A stretch of 64,000 nt of DNA, from positions 310,001-374,000 of the forward strand of contig NZ_FNIT01000001.1 in assembly GCF_900104035.1 (NCBI RefSeq). Reading direction: 5' to 3'. Under the pieces are notes generated by a model, which was not told the DNA's origin, made no database searches, and worked only from the letters and a program-made list of their open reading frames with translations. A program made the translations under genes and the position numbers. Below, one piece after another: positions 29,465 through 39,027 of this stretch (within the stretch, counting starts at the first letter, position 1; each line of letters opens with the position of its first letter). This DNA comes from Aureimonas jatrophae. Lineage in GTDB: Bacteria; Pseudomonadota; Alphaproteobacteria; Rhizobiales; Rhizobiaceae.

Positions 29465-29917
29465 GTGCCGGTGTCGGTCGGAACACGCAGCTTCCTGGCC
29501 GACACGCTGGCGCTGATCCTCTTCTTCACGCTGACGAGCGGCCTGAACGAGCGTTTCGTCGTCGGAATGGAGTGGAGCGAGGTGCTGGTGTCCCGGTCGA
29601 TCGGCGCGGCGCTCATGGTGCCGACGGCCCGGCCCTACGGGCTCTGGCGCGAGTGGTTTCTCGCTCGGGTCCGCCCCGAGGGACGGGTCGGCACGGTGCT
29701 CGCCGATTGTGCGGCGCTGCTTCTGTTCCAGGTGCCCATCTACCTCGCGATCGTTCTCGTCAGCGGCGCGGACCTTGTGTCCGCGCTGCGAGGCTCCGCC
29801 AGCTTCGCGGTGCTGATGCTGGTTCTCGGCCGCCCCTACGGCCTCTGGCTCGAATGGGTCCGCCGCCGGTTCGGCCTCGAGGGGCCGGGCCGCAGGCCCA
29901 TGTCGCTCGGCGGCTGA
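29465..29917 (+). CDS. alaE: L-alanine exporter AlaE-like protein
   Basis: A 150-residue membrane protein with about four hydrophobic helices resembling AlaE, an inner-membrane exporter of L-alanine in E. coli. Shared traits include ADTLALILFFTLTSGLNERFV near the start, RSIGAALMVPTARPYGLWRE, ADCAALLLFQVPIYLAIVLV and the second LGRPYGLWLEW. A GTG at 29465, 13 bp after serC, is the start. Its place between serC and serA suggests co-expression with serine synthesis, which is unusual; transport of serine or another small amino acid is possible. Confidence 0.85.
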   Translation: MPVSVGTRSFLADTLALILFFTLTSGLNERFVVGMEWSEVLVSRSIGAALMVPTARPYGLWREWFLARVRPEGRVGTVLADCAALLLFQVPIYLAIVLVSGADLVSALRGSASFAVLMLVLGRPYGLWLEWVRRRFGLEGPGRRPMSLGG

Positions 29918-30005
29918 CTGCCGATCCGCGCGTCGCCCCCGGGCGTCGCGACTCTCATCTCGCTGTTCCGGGAGCCGTCGCTCCCCATCCTTCCAGGAGG
30001 CCTGC

Positions 30006-31598
30006 ATGGCACCCCGCGTTCTCGTTTCCGACAAGCTGTCCCCGACCGCCGTCCAGATCTTCAAGGACGGTGGCTGCGAGGTCGACTACCTCCCGGATCT
30101 CGGCAAGGACAAGGACCAGCTTCTCGCCGTCATCGACCAGTATGACGGTCTGGCGATCCGCTCGGCCACCAAGGTCACCGAAAAGGTGATCGAGGCGGCG
30201 TCGCGCCTGAAGGTGATCGGCCGCGCCGGTATCGGCGTCGACAACGTCGACATCCCGGCAGCCTCGCGCCGCGGCATCATCGTGATGAACACGCCCTTCG
30301 GCAACTCGATCACGACCGCCGAGCATGCGGTGGCCATGATGTTCGCGGTCGCGCGCCAGCTGCCCGCAGCCGACCAGTCCACCCAGGCTGGAAAGTGGGA
30401 GAAGAACCGCTTCATGGGCGTCGAGATCACCGGCAAGGTGCTCGGCGTCGTCGGCTGCGGCAATATCGGGTCGATCGTGGCGACGCGCGGCGTCGGTCTC
30501 AAGATGAAGGTGATCGGCTTCGATCCCTTCCTCAGCCCCGAGCGTGCCGCGCAGCTCGGCATCGAGAAGGTCGAGCTCGACGAGCTCTTCCGCCGTGCCG
30601 ACTTCATCACGCTGCACACGCCGCTCACCGACAAGACGCGCAACATCATCGACGCCAAGGCGATCGCGACCATGAAGCGGGGCGTGCGCATCATCAACTG
30701 CGCGCGCGGCGGCCTGATCGTCGAGGCGGACCTCGCCGAGGCCATCAAGTCCGGCCATGTGGCGGGCGCGGGTATCGACGTGTTCGAGACCGAGCCTGCG
30801 ACCGACTCGCCGCTCTTCGGGCTCGAGAACGTCGTCTGCACGCCGCATCTCGGCGCCTCAACCACCGAGGCGCAGGAGAACGTCGCGCTCCAGGTCGCCG
30901 AGCAGATGGCGGACTACCTCGTGAAGGGCGCCGTCTCCAACGCCCTCAACATGCCCTCGATCACCGCCGAAGAGGCGCCGATCCTCACGCCCTACGTCAA
31001 GCTCGCCGAGATCCTCGGCTCGTTCGCCGGCCAGCTGACGGAAGAGGCGATCGATGCGGTCGAGATCCTCTACGATGGCGCGCCGGGCTCGATGAATACG
31101 AGGGCCCTCACGGCTGCGGCGCTCGCCGGCCTTCTCAAGGCGCAGGTCCAGACCGTCAACATGGTCTCGGCCCCGCTCATGGCCAAGGAGCGCGGCATCG
31201 CCGTGTCCGAGGTGCGTCGCGACAAGTCGGGCGTCTTCGACGGCTACATCAAGGTCACCGTCACCACCAAGAAGCAGACCCGCTCGGTGGCCGGCACGAC
31301 CTTCTCGGACGGCAAGCCGCGCTTCATCCAGATCAAGGGCATCAACATGGAGGCCGATGTCGGCCGCTACATGCTCTACACCGCCAACAAGGACGTTCCC
31401 GGCGTCATCGGCCAGATCGGCACGGCCTTCGGAAAGGCTGGCATCAACATCGCGAACTTCCATCTCGGCCGTGACGAGCAGGGCGGCAGCGCGATCGCGA
31501 TCATCTACCTCGACGAGCCGCTGAGCGAGACCTTCCTCGACGAGTTGCGCGGCCTGAACGCGATCGGCCAGGCGAAGATGCTGACCTTCGACGTCTGA
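30006..31598 (+). CDS. serA: D-3-phosphoglycerate dehydrogenase
   Basis: NAD-dependent first enzyme of serine synthesis. The 530-residue long form has the catalytic/nucleotide domain with GVVGCGNIGSI (GCGNIG at 150-155), the catalytic Arg in INCARGG and the His in CTPHLGAST. An intervening domain follows, then a C-terminal ACT domain (ADVGRYMLYTANKDVPGVIG) that in relatives binds serine as feedback inhibitor. Ribosome site ccaggaggcc precedes ATG 30006. It is followed by a strong terminator. Confidence 0.98.
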   Translation: MAPRVLVSDKLSPTAVQIFKDGGCEVDYLPDLGKDKDQLLAVIDQYDGLAIRSATKVTEKVIEAASRLKVIGRAGIGVDNVDIPAASRRGIIVMNTPFGNSITTAEHAVAMMFAVARQLPAADQSTQAGKWEKNRFMGVEITGKVLGVVGCGNIGSIVATRGVGLKMKVIGFDPFLSPERAAQLGIEKVELDELFRRADFITLHTPLTDKTRNIIDAKAIATMKRGVRIINCARGGLIVEADLAEAIKSGHVAGAGIDVFETEPATDSPLFGLENVVCTPHLGASTTEAQENVALQVAEQMADYLVKGAVSNALNMPSITAEEAPILTPYVKLAEILGSFAGQLTEEAIDAVEILYDGAPGSMNTRALTAAALAGLLKAQVQTVNMVSAPLMAKERGIAVSEVRRDKSGVFDGYIKVTVTTKKQTRSVAGTTFSDGKPRFIQIKGINMEADVGRYMLYTANKDVPGVIGQIGTAFGKAGINIANFHLGRDEQGGSAIAIIYLDEPLSETFLDELRGLNAIGQAKMLTFDV

Positions 31599-31624
31599 TC
31601 GCACGCCAAGGCCATACGACACGA

Positions 31625-31660
31625 CGAAAGGGCGGGACCCGGCCGGGTCCCGCCCTTTCG
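31625..31660. terminator. Bidirectional terminator, serA / DMT gene
   Basis: A perfect 16-pair stem, CGAAAGGGCGGGACCC with GGGTCCCGCCCTTTCG, closed by a GGCC loop. It lies between convergent genes and carries A- and T-tracts at its base, so it can end transcripts from both sides. Confidence 0.9.
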
Positions 31661-31664
31661 CGCG

Positions 31665-32603
31665 TCAGGCGGCGTCCTGGCTGACCGGGGTCTTCGGGTG
31701 GCTGGCGATCCGCTCAGAGCGTTTGCCGCGCTCTGCGAGCACGATGCCGGCGAACACCAGCGCAAGGGCCGCGAGGTGATAGGGAAAAAGCGGCTCGCCC
31801 AAGAGCAGGACGGCGAGAAGCGCGGCGAAGATCGGCGTCGCGTTGGTGAAGAGGTTCGCCCGGTTGGCGCCGATCATTTCGATGCCGCGGATGTAGAGCG
31901 CCTGCGAGACGATCGATGGCATGACGGCCGAGAACACGACGAGCGACCACCCCTGCGCATCGGGCCAGCGCGTCGCGCCGAACGCGCTCTCGACTGCGAG
32001 CAGAGGCAATGATGCCACAAAGGCGACGACGCACAGGGCGAGGAGGTTGCTGCTCCAATGCACCGGCGGGCGGCGCGTCACGATCACCGTGTAGAGCCCG
32101 AAGATGCCGACCGCGACCAGCGCGAGGACGTCGCCCCGGTTGAGCACGAGGTGCAGGAGCGTCGACGGCTCGCCGTGCGCCGTCGTCACCAGAACGCCTA
32201 TCAGTGTGAGTGCGAAGCCGGCCAGTTGCAGGCTCGTCACCCTCGCGCGGAACAGAAGAAAGCTGCCGGCGAACACGAACAACGGCATGGCCGCCTGCAC
32301 GATCGCGACGTGGATCGTGGATGTGAACTGGAGGGCGAGGTAGAACAGGGCGTTGAAGCCCGTGAACCCGGCGGTTCCCAGGAACAGGTAGAGCCGCTTG
32401 TGCTGGCGGATCCGCGCCCAGTCCCGCTCCAGATGGGGCCGAGCGATCGGCAGCAGCAGCAGTCCGGCGATGAGCCAGCGCAGCATGGTCAGCACCATCG
32501 GCGAGACATGACCGACCGCGAGTTTTCCGGCGACCGCGTTCGCGCCCCAGATCAGGGCCGTGAAGGTGAGGACGGCGTAGGGATGGGTCACGAAGCGCTT
32601 CAT
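31665..32603 (-). CDS. EamA-family (DMT) transporter
   Basis: A 312-residue inner-membrane protein with ten predicted helices in two EamA repeats, the drug/metabolite transporter superfamily. First repeat opens YAVLTFTALIWGANAVAGKLA; second repeat contains VALVAVGIFGLYTVIV and GEPLFPYHLAALALVFAGIVLAERG. Substrate is unknown; relatives export amino acids, purines or other metabolites. It is convergent with serA and divergent from purA. Confidence 0.9.
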   Translation of the reverse strand: MKRFVTHPYAVLTFTALIWGANAVAGKLAVGHVSPMVLTMLRWLIAGLLLLPIARPHLERDWARIRQHKRLYLFLGTAGFTGFNALFYLALQFTSTIHVAIVQAAMPLFVFAGSFLLFRARVTSLQLAGFALTLIGVLVTTAHGEPSTLLHLVLNRGDVLALVAVGIFGLYTVIVTRRPPVHWSSNLLALCVVAFVASLPLLAVESAFGATRWPDAQGWSLVVFSAVMPSIVSQALYIRGIEMIGANRANLFTNATPIFAALLAVLLLGEPLFPYHLAALALVFAGIVLAERGKRSERIASHPKTPVSQDAA

Positions 32604-32823
32604 TCGCCTCCCTTAGGGCCCGGACCGCGTTTCCGGCAACAGCCCTTGTGTGCAAGCGCCCACAAATCGCCGGATGCCTCTCGCGCCGGTGGCGCGCTCC
32701 CCCTATAGTCCGCCCGTTTTGAGGGTCGGCGCGAGGCGCTCCGGCCGGTCTTGGCGCGTGCGCGCGGGACCCGAGGCATTCGCAAAGCCGGCCTTCTGTC
32801 TGCCGGCGCGCCAAGGAGTAGGC

Positions 32824-34119
<1,296 letters not shown>

Positions 34120-34366
34120 TGAAAACTTGACCAAAGACACGGTATTCGTCTGGACTTGAAGGCCGGGTGCGGGACGCCCGGATCGCGAACGACCAAAGCC
34201 TGCCGCGCCTCCGGCGCGGCATCCCGGCGTCCTGGCAGGACAGCCACGGTCCGGTTCGCCGGGCGGTGCCGGGCGGCCAGGAACCCGTGGCAGGACGGGC
34301 GACGTTCGCGACACCGGACCCTCAGTCGATGCCACGTCGCTTCACGACCAGTGAGTGCCCCAATCC
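34120..34366 (+). promoter_or_regulatory. Intergenic region purA / large membrane protein
   Basis: A 247-bp gap. Just after the purA stop, TTAATGAAAACTTGA gives TTAA-N7-TTGA, one base off the CtrA consensus; it overlaps the purA stop codon, so chance similarity is likely. The rest is G+C-rich with no convincing hairpin terminator or promoter. Confidence 0.25.
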
Positions 34367-36136
34367 ATGGCGAACCTGACCGCCGTTCTGCGCAAGACGA
34401 TCGACGGCCTTCCCAACGCGACGCCCCAATTGCGGGCCAAGGTCTACGAGAAGGCGCGTTCGGCGATCACGCGCCAGATCCAGGCTGCCAATCCGCCGCT
34501 CGAGCCCCATGTGGCCGAGGCGCGCTATCGCGTTCTTGAAGACGCGATCCGCGAGACCGAGGCGCATTACGGCGGTGGCGACGAGGACAACGCGCCTCCG
34601 CCCGCGGAGGAACCTGCCGCGCCGATCGCGGTCCGCGACGAGGAACCACCACCTGCACCTCCGCCTGCGCCAAGGCCGGTCGAGCGCCAGCCTGAACGCG
34701 CGGCCTTCCCGCGCGTCACGCCGACCATGCGCCCTGCCGCGCCGGCCGACACGACCCTAGACGTGCCGCCGCGTGGCGATCAACCGGCGCAAGCCGTCGA
34801 GCCTGCGCGTCGCTTCGAGCGCGACCCCGCGGTCGCTGCGCCGAGCGCGGTGTCGGCGCGCGCGCCCTCGCGCGAGGCGTTCGGGGCGGGCGAGGACCGC
34901 GTGGGCGAGATCGGTCCCGCTCCGCTCGAGGAGGCGCCGCGCCGCACCGCGCCACCGCCGCCACGGGCTGGGACGTTGCGTCCGGCGCGCGACGAACCGC
35001 GCGGCGAGGACGGCGCGCCCTATAGCGGCCTGTTCGCGGGCATCCCGGAGGCCGACCTCGAGGGACCTCGCCGGGCGAAGCGTCGCAGCGCCTCGAGCTC
35101 CGGTTCCCGGCGACCGGCTCTTGTCGCCGGCAGCGCGCTGGCGGTGATAGCGGCGCTTGGCGCCGCGGCGTTCTTCTACGGCGACCAGATCCGCGACGTC
35201 CTGACCGGATCGGGGACCTCGCAGGTTGCCTCGGTCCCTGCACCCACCGCGACCACCGACGGCGGAGAGGCACCCGCCGATACGGGCGGAGAAGCGCCCG
35301 CGACCGCTGCGCCGCCGAGTGGCACCGTGACCGACACGGCTCCCGCCGCACCGGTGACCGGAGGCGCGCGGCCCCGCCAGTTCACGCAGCGACTTCTGCC
35401 CGACGGAAACGAGGTCGACGAAGGGCCCGGGACGAGCGTCGCCAATGCGTTCGAGGAGGGCACCGACGTCGCGGCCGCATCCCCGGCGGAACCGGCCCCC
35501 ACGACGCCGGAATCGACGCCCGCACCCGCTGCCCCCACAACATCGGCGCCGGCGACACCGCCCGCGACGGCTTCCAACGAGACCGTGCCCGTCGGCCAGC
35601 GCGCCGTGTTCTACGAAGAGCGCGCGACGAACCGCGAGGGCTCGCAGCAGAACGGCAACGTGGTCTGGAGCCTTGTCAGCGAGCCGCCCGCCGATGGTCA
35701 GCCCGCCGAGCCGGCGATCCGCGGCGTCGTGGACGTGCCGCAGGACAATCTGAAGATGACGCTCACGATCCGGCGCAACGCTGACGCGACGCTGCCGGCC
35801 AGCCACGTGATCGAGATCATGTTCGACACGCCCGCCGACTTCCCGGGTGGCGAGGTCGCCAACGTGCAGCGGCTGGCGCTGAAGCCCACGGAACAGGCGC
35901 GCGGCGAACCCTTGATCGGTGTCGCCGGCAAGATATCGCCGGGCTTCTTCATCATCGCCCTGAACGATCTGCCGCAGGCGATCCAGAGCAATCTCGGTCT
36001 GCTGGGGCGCGAGCAGTGGATCGACATCCCGCTCGCCTACGAGAGCGGGCAACGGGCGTTGATGTCGGTCGAGAAGGGATTGCCGGGCGAACGCGTCTTC
36101 AAGCAGGCGCTCGACGCCTGGGCCGCCAAGACCTAG
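34367..36136 (+). CDS. Large single-pass membrane protein of unknown function
   Basis: A 589-residue protein not recognised by function. Residues 1-70 are a soluble helical module (LTAVLRKTIDGLPNATPQLR, then a segment ending RETEAHYGG). Residues ~70-245 are Pro/Arg/Ala-rich and probably disordered. One membrane helix spans about 248-268 ([20 protein letters not shown]). A second Thr/Ala/Pro-rich stretch follows, then a compact C-terminal domain of ~190 residues (QRAVFYEERATNREG to ALDAWAAKT) with beta-sandwich-like spacing. The layout suggests a cytoplasmic N-terminus and periplasmic C-terminal domain. GTG 34355 could add four residues. Confidence 0.8.
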   Translation: MANLTAVLRKTIDGLPNATPQLRAKVYEKARSAITRQIQAANPPLEPHVAEARYRVLEDAIRETEAHYGGGDEDNAPPPAEEPAAPIAVRDEEPPPAPPPAPRPVERQPERAAFPRVTPTMRPAAPADTTLDVPPRGDQPAQAVEPARRFERDPAVAAPSAVSARAPSREAFGAGEDRVGEIGPAPLEEAPRRTAPPPPRAGTLRPARDEPRGEDGAPYSGLFAGIPEADLEGPRRAKRRSASSSGSRRPALVAGSALAVIAALGAAAFFYGDQIRDVLTGSGTSQVASVPAPTATTDGGEAPADTGGEAPATAAPPSGTVTDTAPAAPVTGGARPRQFTQRLLPDGNEVDEGPGTSVANAFEEGTDVAAASPAEPAPTTPESTPAPAAPTTSAPATPPATASNETVPVGQRAVFYEERATNREGSQQNGNVVWSLVSEPPADGQPAEPAIRGVVDVPQDNLKMTLTIRRNADATLPASHVIEIMFDTPADFPGGEVANVQRLALKPTEQARGEPLIGVAGKISPGFFIIALNDLPQAIQSNLGLLGREQWIDIPLAYESGQRALMSVEKGLPGERVFKQALDAWAAKT

Positions 36137-36166
36137 GGCGTTCCGGCGCAGGGGGCTCGCAAGTAA

Positions 36167-36200
36167 AAAGGGCCGGCCTCCTCGCGGAAGCCGGCCCTTT
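36167..36200. terminator. Bidirectional terminator before rpoH
   Basis: AAAGGGCCGGC (36167-36177) pairs perfectly with GCCGGCCCTTT (36190-36200) across a 12-base loop. A- and T-tracts flank it, so it can serve both the upstream plus-strand gene and rpoH on the minus strand. Confidence 0.87.
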
Positions 36201-36223
36201 CTGGTTTCAGTGTCGGTGGCCGA

Positions 36224-37135
36224 TCAGGCGTGGGCGTCCTCGACCACGCGCAGCGCGCGCCGGGCCGCTTCGGCCGTGTCCTGCACCGCCTTCTGCACCT
36301 TCTCGAAAGCGCGCACCTCGATCTGGCGCACGCGCTCGCGGCTGATGTCGAACTCGCCCGACAACGCTTCCAGCGTCAGCGGGTCCTCGGCCAGACGCCG
36401 CGCCTCGAAGATGCGCCGCTCGCGGTCGTTCAGAACGTCCATCGCCTGATGCAGCATGCCGCGCCGCTGGGCCAGCTCGTCCTGCTCGACCAGGATCTGC
36501 TCCTGGTTCTCGGACTGGTCGACCAACCAGTCCTGCCACTCGCCGGACTCGCCCTCGGTCGCACGGATCGGAGCGTTCAACGACGCGTCGCCCGAGAGGC
36601 GGCGGTTCATCGAGACGACCTCTTCCTCGGACACGCCGAGCTGCGTCGCGATCTGGTTGACCTGATCCGGGCGCAGGTCGCCCTCGTCGAGCGCCTGAAT
36701 GCGGCTCTTCATCTTGCGCAGATTGAAGAACAACCGCTTCTGGTTCGCGGTCGTGCCCATCTTCACGAGGCTCCACGAGCGCAGGATGTACTCCTGGATC
36801 GAGGCCTTGATCCACCACATGGCATAGGTCGCCAGACGGAAGCCCCGCTCCGGATCGAAGCGCTTGACCGCCTGCATCAGGCCGACGTTGCCCTCCGACA
36901 CGACCTCGCCGATCGGCAGACCATAGCCGCGATAGCCCATGGCGATCTTGGCGACGAGGCGCAGGTGGCTGGTCACGAGTCGATGGGCGGCGTCGCGGTC
37001 GTCATGCTCTGCGTAGCGCTTGGCGAGCATGTATTCTTCTTGCGGCTCCAGCATGGGGAACCGCCGGATCTCGTCGAGGTAGCGGCTGAGGCCGCCTTCT
37101 CCTGCTGCGATGCTGGGAAGATTGGCTTTCGCCAT
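36224..37135 (-). CDS. rpoH: RNA polymerase sigma factor RpoH (sigma-32)
   Basis: Heat-shock sigma factor. The 303-residue product starts MAKANLPSIAAGEGGLSRYL and has region 2 (LRLVAKIAMGYRGYGLPIGE, FDPERGFRLATYAMWWIKASIQEYI) and the RpoH box QKRLFFNLRKMK. Region 4 (LSGEFDISRERVRQIEVRAFEKV) binds the -35 element. Ribosome site aggagaaggagg precedes the ATG. FtsH, encoded in the same window, degrades RpoH in relatives. Many alphaproteobacteria have two rpoH genes; which paralogue this is cannot be told. Confidence 0.97.
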   Translation of the reverse strand: MAKANLPSIAAGEGGLSRYLDEIRRFPMLEPQEEYMLAKRYAEHDDRDAAHRLVTSHLRLVAKIAMGYRGYGLPIGEVVSEGNVGLMQAVKRFDPERGFRLATYAMWWIKASIQEYILRSWSLVKMGTTANQKRLFFNLRKMKSRIQALDEGDLRPDQVNQIATQLGVSEEEVVSMNRRLSGDASLNAPIRATEGESGEWQDWLVDQSENQEQILVEQDELAQRRGMLHQAMDVLNDRERRIFEARRLAEDPLTLEALSGEFDISRERVRQIEVRAFEKVQKAVQDTAEAARRALRVVEDAHA

Positions 37136-37335
37136 ACTCCGCACCCTCCTTCTCCTGTGTCCGACCGCCCGCAAGCCGGCCCGGTCGAAGGCGGTGCGCA
37201 GAACCGCGCCCAATCCGCCCGAACAAACATATGGGTACGCACGTGTGGTTTCGCACGGCTTCGCGCTCGCGAACGAGGTTACAAATCGTTCACGTAGTCG
37301 GCTCGATCGGACGGCGTTGGCTGCGATCGGCGATG

Positions 37336-38388
37336 TTATTCGGCGCTTGAACGGCGCAACGCTTCGCAGAGTTCCCGCATGTCGTCTGGCAACTCGCTCT
37401 CGAACAGCATCGTCTCGCCGGTCGCGGGGTGCTCGAAGCCGAGACGGAAGGCGTGAAGCGCCTGCCTCCCGAAGCGCTCGACGGCCTCGCCGACCAGTCC
37501 CAGCTTGCGCGCCTTGGAACGGAAGTGCGCGCCGTAGACGTCGTCGCCGACCAGCGGATGGCCGATATGGGACAGGTGGACCCGGATCTGGTGCGTACGG
37601 CCGGTTTCCAGCGTGCAAGCGACGAGCGAGGCTTGTTCGCCGAGCCGTTCGACGACCTCGTAACGCGTTACCGCGTGGCGGGCGTCCGGTCGCCCTTCGG
37701 GTACGACGCTCCGCTTGGTTCGATCGGAGTTCGACCGCCCGAGCGGCGCATCGATCACGCCTACCGGGCGGGGGAGGGTTCCCCAGACCACGGCCAGATA
37801 AGCGCGCTCCATGCGGCCGTCGCGTCCGTGCGCCGCGAACTGCTCGGCCAGCGAGCGGTGGGCGAGATCGGTCTTGGCGACCACCATGACGCCGCTCGTA
37901 TCCTTGTCGAGCCGGTGAACGATACCGGGACGGCGCACGCCGTTGATGCCGGACAGCGAGTCGCCGCAGTGGTGCAGCAGCGCGTTGACCAGCGTGCCGG
38001 TCCAGTTGCCGGGCGCCGGATGCACCACGAGGCCTGCCGGCTTGTCGACGACGATCAGCTCCGCGTCCTCGAAGAGGACCGTGAGCGGGATATCCTCGGC
38101 CGCTGGCTCCGGCGCCTCGGGCATGGGCACCGCGAGCCGGACGCTTTCGCCGGACCGCACGCGCCGCTTGGGCTCGGCGACGCTCACATCATCGACGCTC
38201 GCATGGCCGCGCTCGATAAGGCTCTGGACGCGCGAGCGCGACAGCTGACCGCCGAGCTTGGCGGCGATGAACTGATCCAGCCGCGCGCCGGCATCCTCGG
38301 GCTCGACCCGCAACGCCACGATCTCGTCCTCGCCCGCCTCGAACGCGCTTGCCGGGGCGTCCTGCGTGCCTGTACCAAGCGCCGGAAT
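37336..38388 (-). CDS. rluD: Ribosomal large subunit pseudouridine synthase RluD, possible ATT start
   Basis: Makes pseudouridines in helix 69 of 23S rRNA. The product shows an S4-like RNA-binding domain (ARLDQFIAAKLGGQLSRSRVQ), then the catalytic domain with ELIVVDKPAGLVVHPAPGN and the active-site Asp in GIVHRLDKDTSG, and ETGRTHQIRVHL. The best ribosome site, AAGGAG (complement of 38396-38401), sits seven bases before an ATT codon at 38388, giving 350 residues. No ATG, GTG or TTG lies nearby in frame. A GTG at 38319 is the first canonical option (about 327 residues, still before the S4 domain), preceded by gagg. Confidence 0.9.
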   Translation of the reverse strand: MPALGTGTQDAPASAFEAGEDEIVALRVEPEDAGARLDQFIAAKLGGQLSRSRVQSLIERGHASVDDVSVAEPKRRVRSGESVRLAVPMPEAPEPAAEDIPLTVLFEDAELIVVDKPAGLVVHPAPGNWTGTLVNALLHHCGDSLSGINGVRRPGIVHRLDKDTSGVMVVAKTDLAHRSLAEQFAAHGRDGRMERAYLAVVWGTLPRPVGVIDAPLGRSNSDRTKRSVVPEGRPDARHAVTRYEVVERLGEQASLVACTLETGRTHQIRVHLSHIGHPLVGDDVYGAHFRSKARKLGLVGEAVERFGRQALHAFRLGFEHPATGETMLFESELPDDMRELCEALRRSSAE

Positions 38389-38415
38389 GACGGTTCTCCT
38401 TGAGAAAGACGGCGA

Positions 38416-38781
38416 ATGACGCAAACGGATGGGGCCGACGAGCCGCTCGACCCGGCCCTGGAAAAGGTCCGCCGCAAGATGATCCGGCTTCTCGCCGTCT
38501 CGATCGCGGTCCTGATGGTCGGGCTTATCGCGGTTCTGAGCGCGGTTGTCTATCGCGCGGGGCGCGACGGCGAGGAGACCGCAGACGGCGCACCCGCGAC
38601 CCCGGCCGAGGCCGTGCTGAGCGTGCCGATGGGCGCGCGCATCACGGCGACGGCCGGCCTCTCGCGCGACCGGGCGATGGTCGTGGTGGAAACGGCGGAC
38701 GGTCGGCAGGAGATCCTCGTCCTCGACGCAGCCAGCGGTGGCCTCGTTTCCCGGACACGCCTGCAGGCCGCGCAACCCTGA
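38416..38781 (+). CDS. Small single-pass membrane protein (DUF6476-like)
   Basis: A 121-residue protein with a polar ~22-residue cytoplasmic leader, one membrane helix (MIRLLAVSIAVLMVGLIAVLSAVVY) and a ~70-residue extracytoplasmic domain (VPMGARITATAGLSRDRAMVVVE...EILVLDAASGG). It resembles proteins annotated DUF6476 found divergent from rluD in alphaproteobacteria, but I could not check this. Function unknown. It shares a gap of only 27 bp with rluD if the latter starts at ATT. Confidence 0.75.
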   Translation: MTQTDGADEPLDPALEKVRRKMIRLLAVSIAVLMVGLIAVLSAVVYRAGRDGEETADGAPATPAEAVLSVPMGARITATAGLSRDRAMVVVETADGRQEILVLDAASGGLVSRTRLQAAQP

Positions 38782-38851
38782 ACGCGCCCCGCGCCGCAAA
38801 AAGGCCCTTGCCAGGGCGAGGCGGCGCGGCTATGTACCCAACCACTGGCAC

Positions 38852-38926
38852 GCGCCCATCGTCTAGCGGTTAGGACGGCGCCCTCTCACGGCGCAAACAG
38901 GGGTTCGATTCCCCTTGGGCGTACCA
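38852..38926 (+). tRNA. tRNA-Glu (anticodon CTC)
   Basis: A 75-base tRNA including encoded CCA. The acceptor stem GCGCCCA pairs with TGGGCGT; the D arm is GTCTAGCGGTTAGGAC. The anticodon stem GCGCC/GGCGC holds loop CTCTCAC with anticodon CTC, decoding GAG. T-arm AGGGGTTCGATTCCCCT is normal. It borders the AT-rich segment that starts the second Tad cluster. Confidence 0.97.
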
Positions 38927-39027
38927 GTTTCCCCTTCATATCGTTCATCGTTTCATTCGGCGCTGCGGCGTGTGTGCGGTGTTTCGATATCTATGTAAAT
39001 GATAGGCCTGTTCGACAGCGACCGCCT

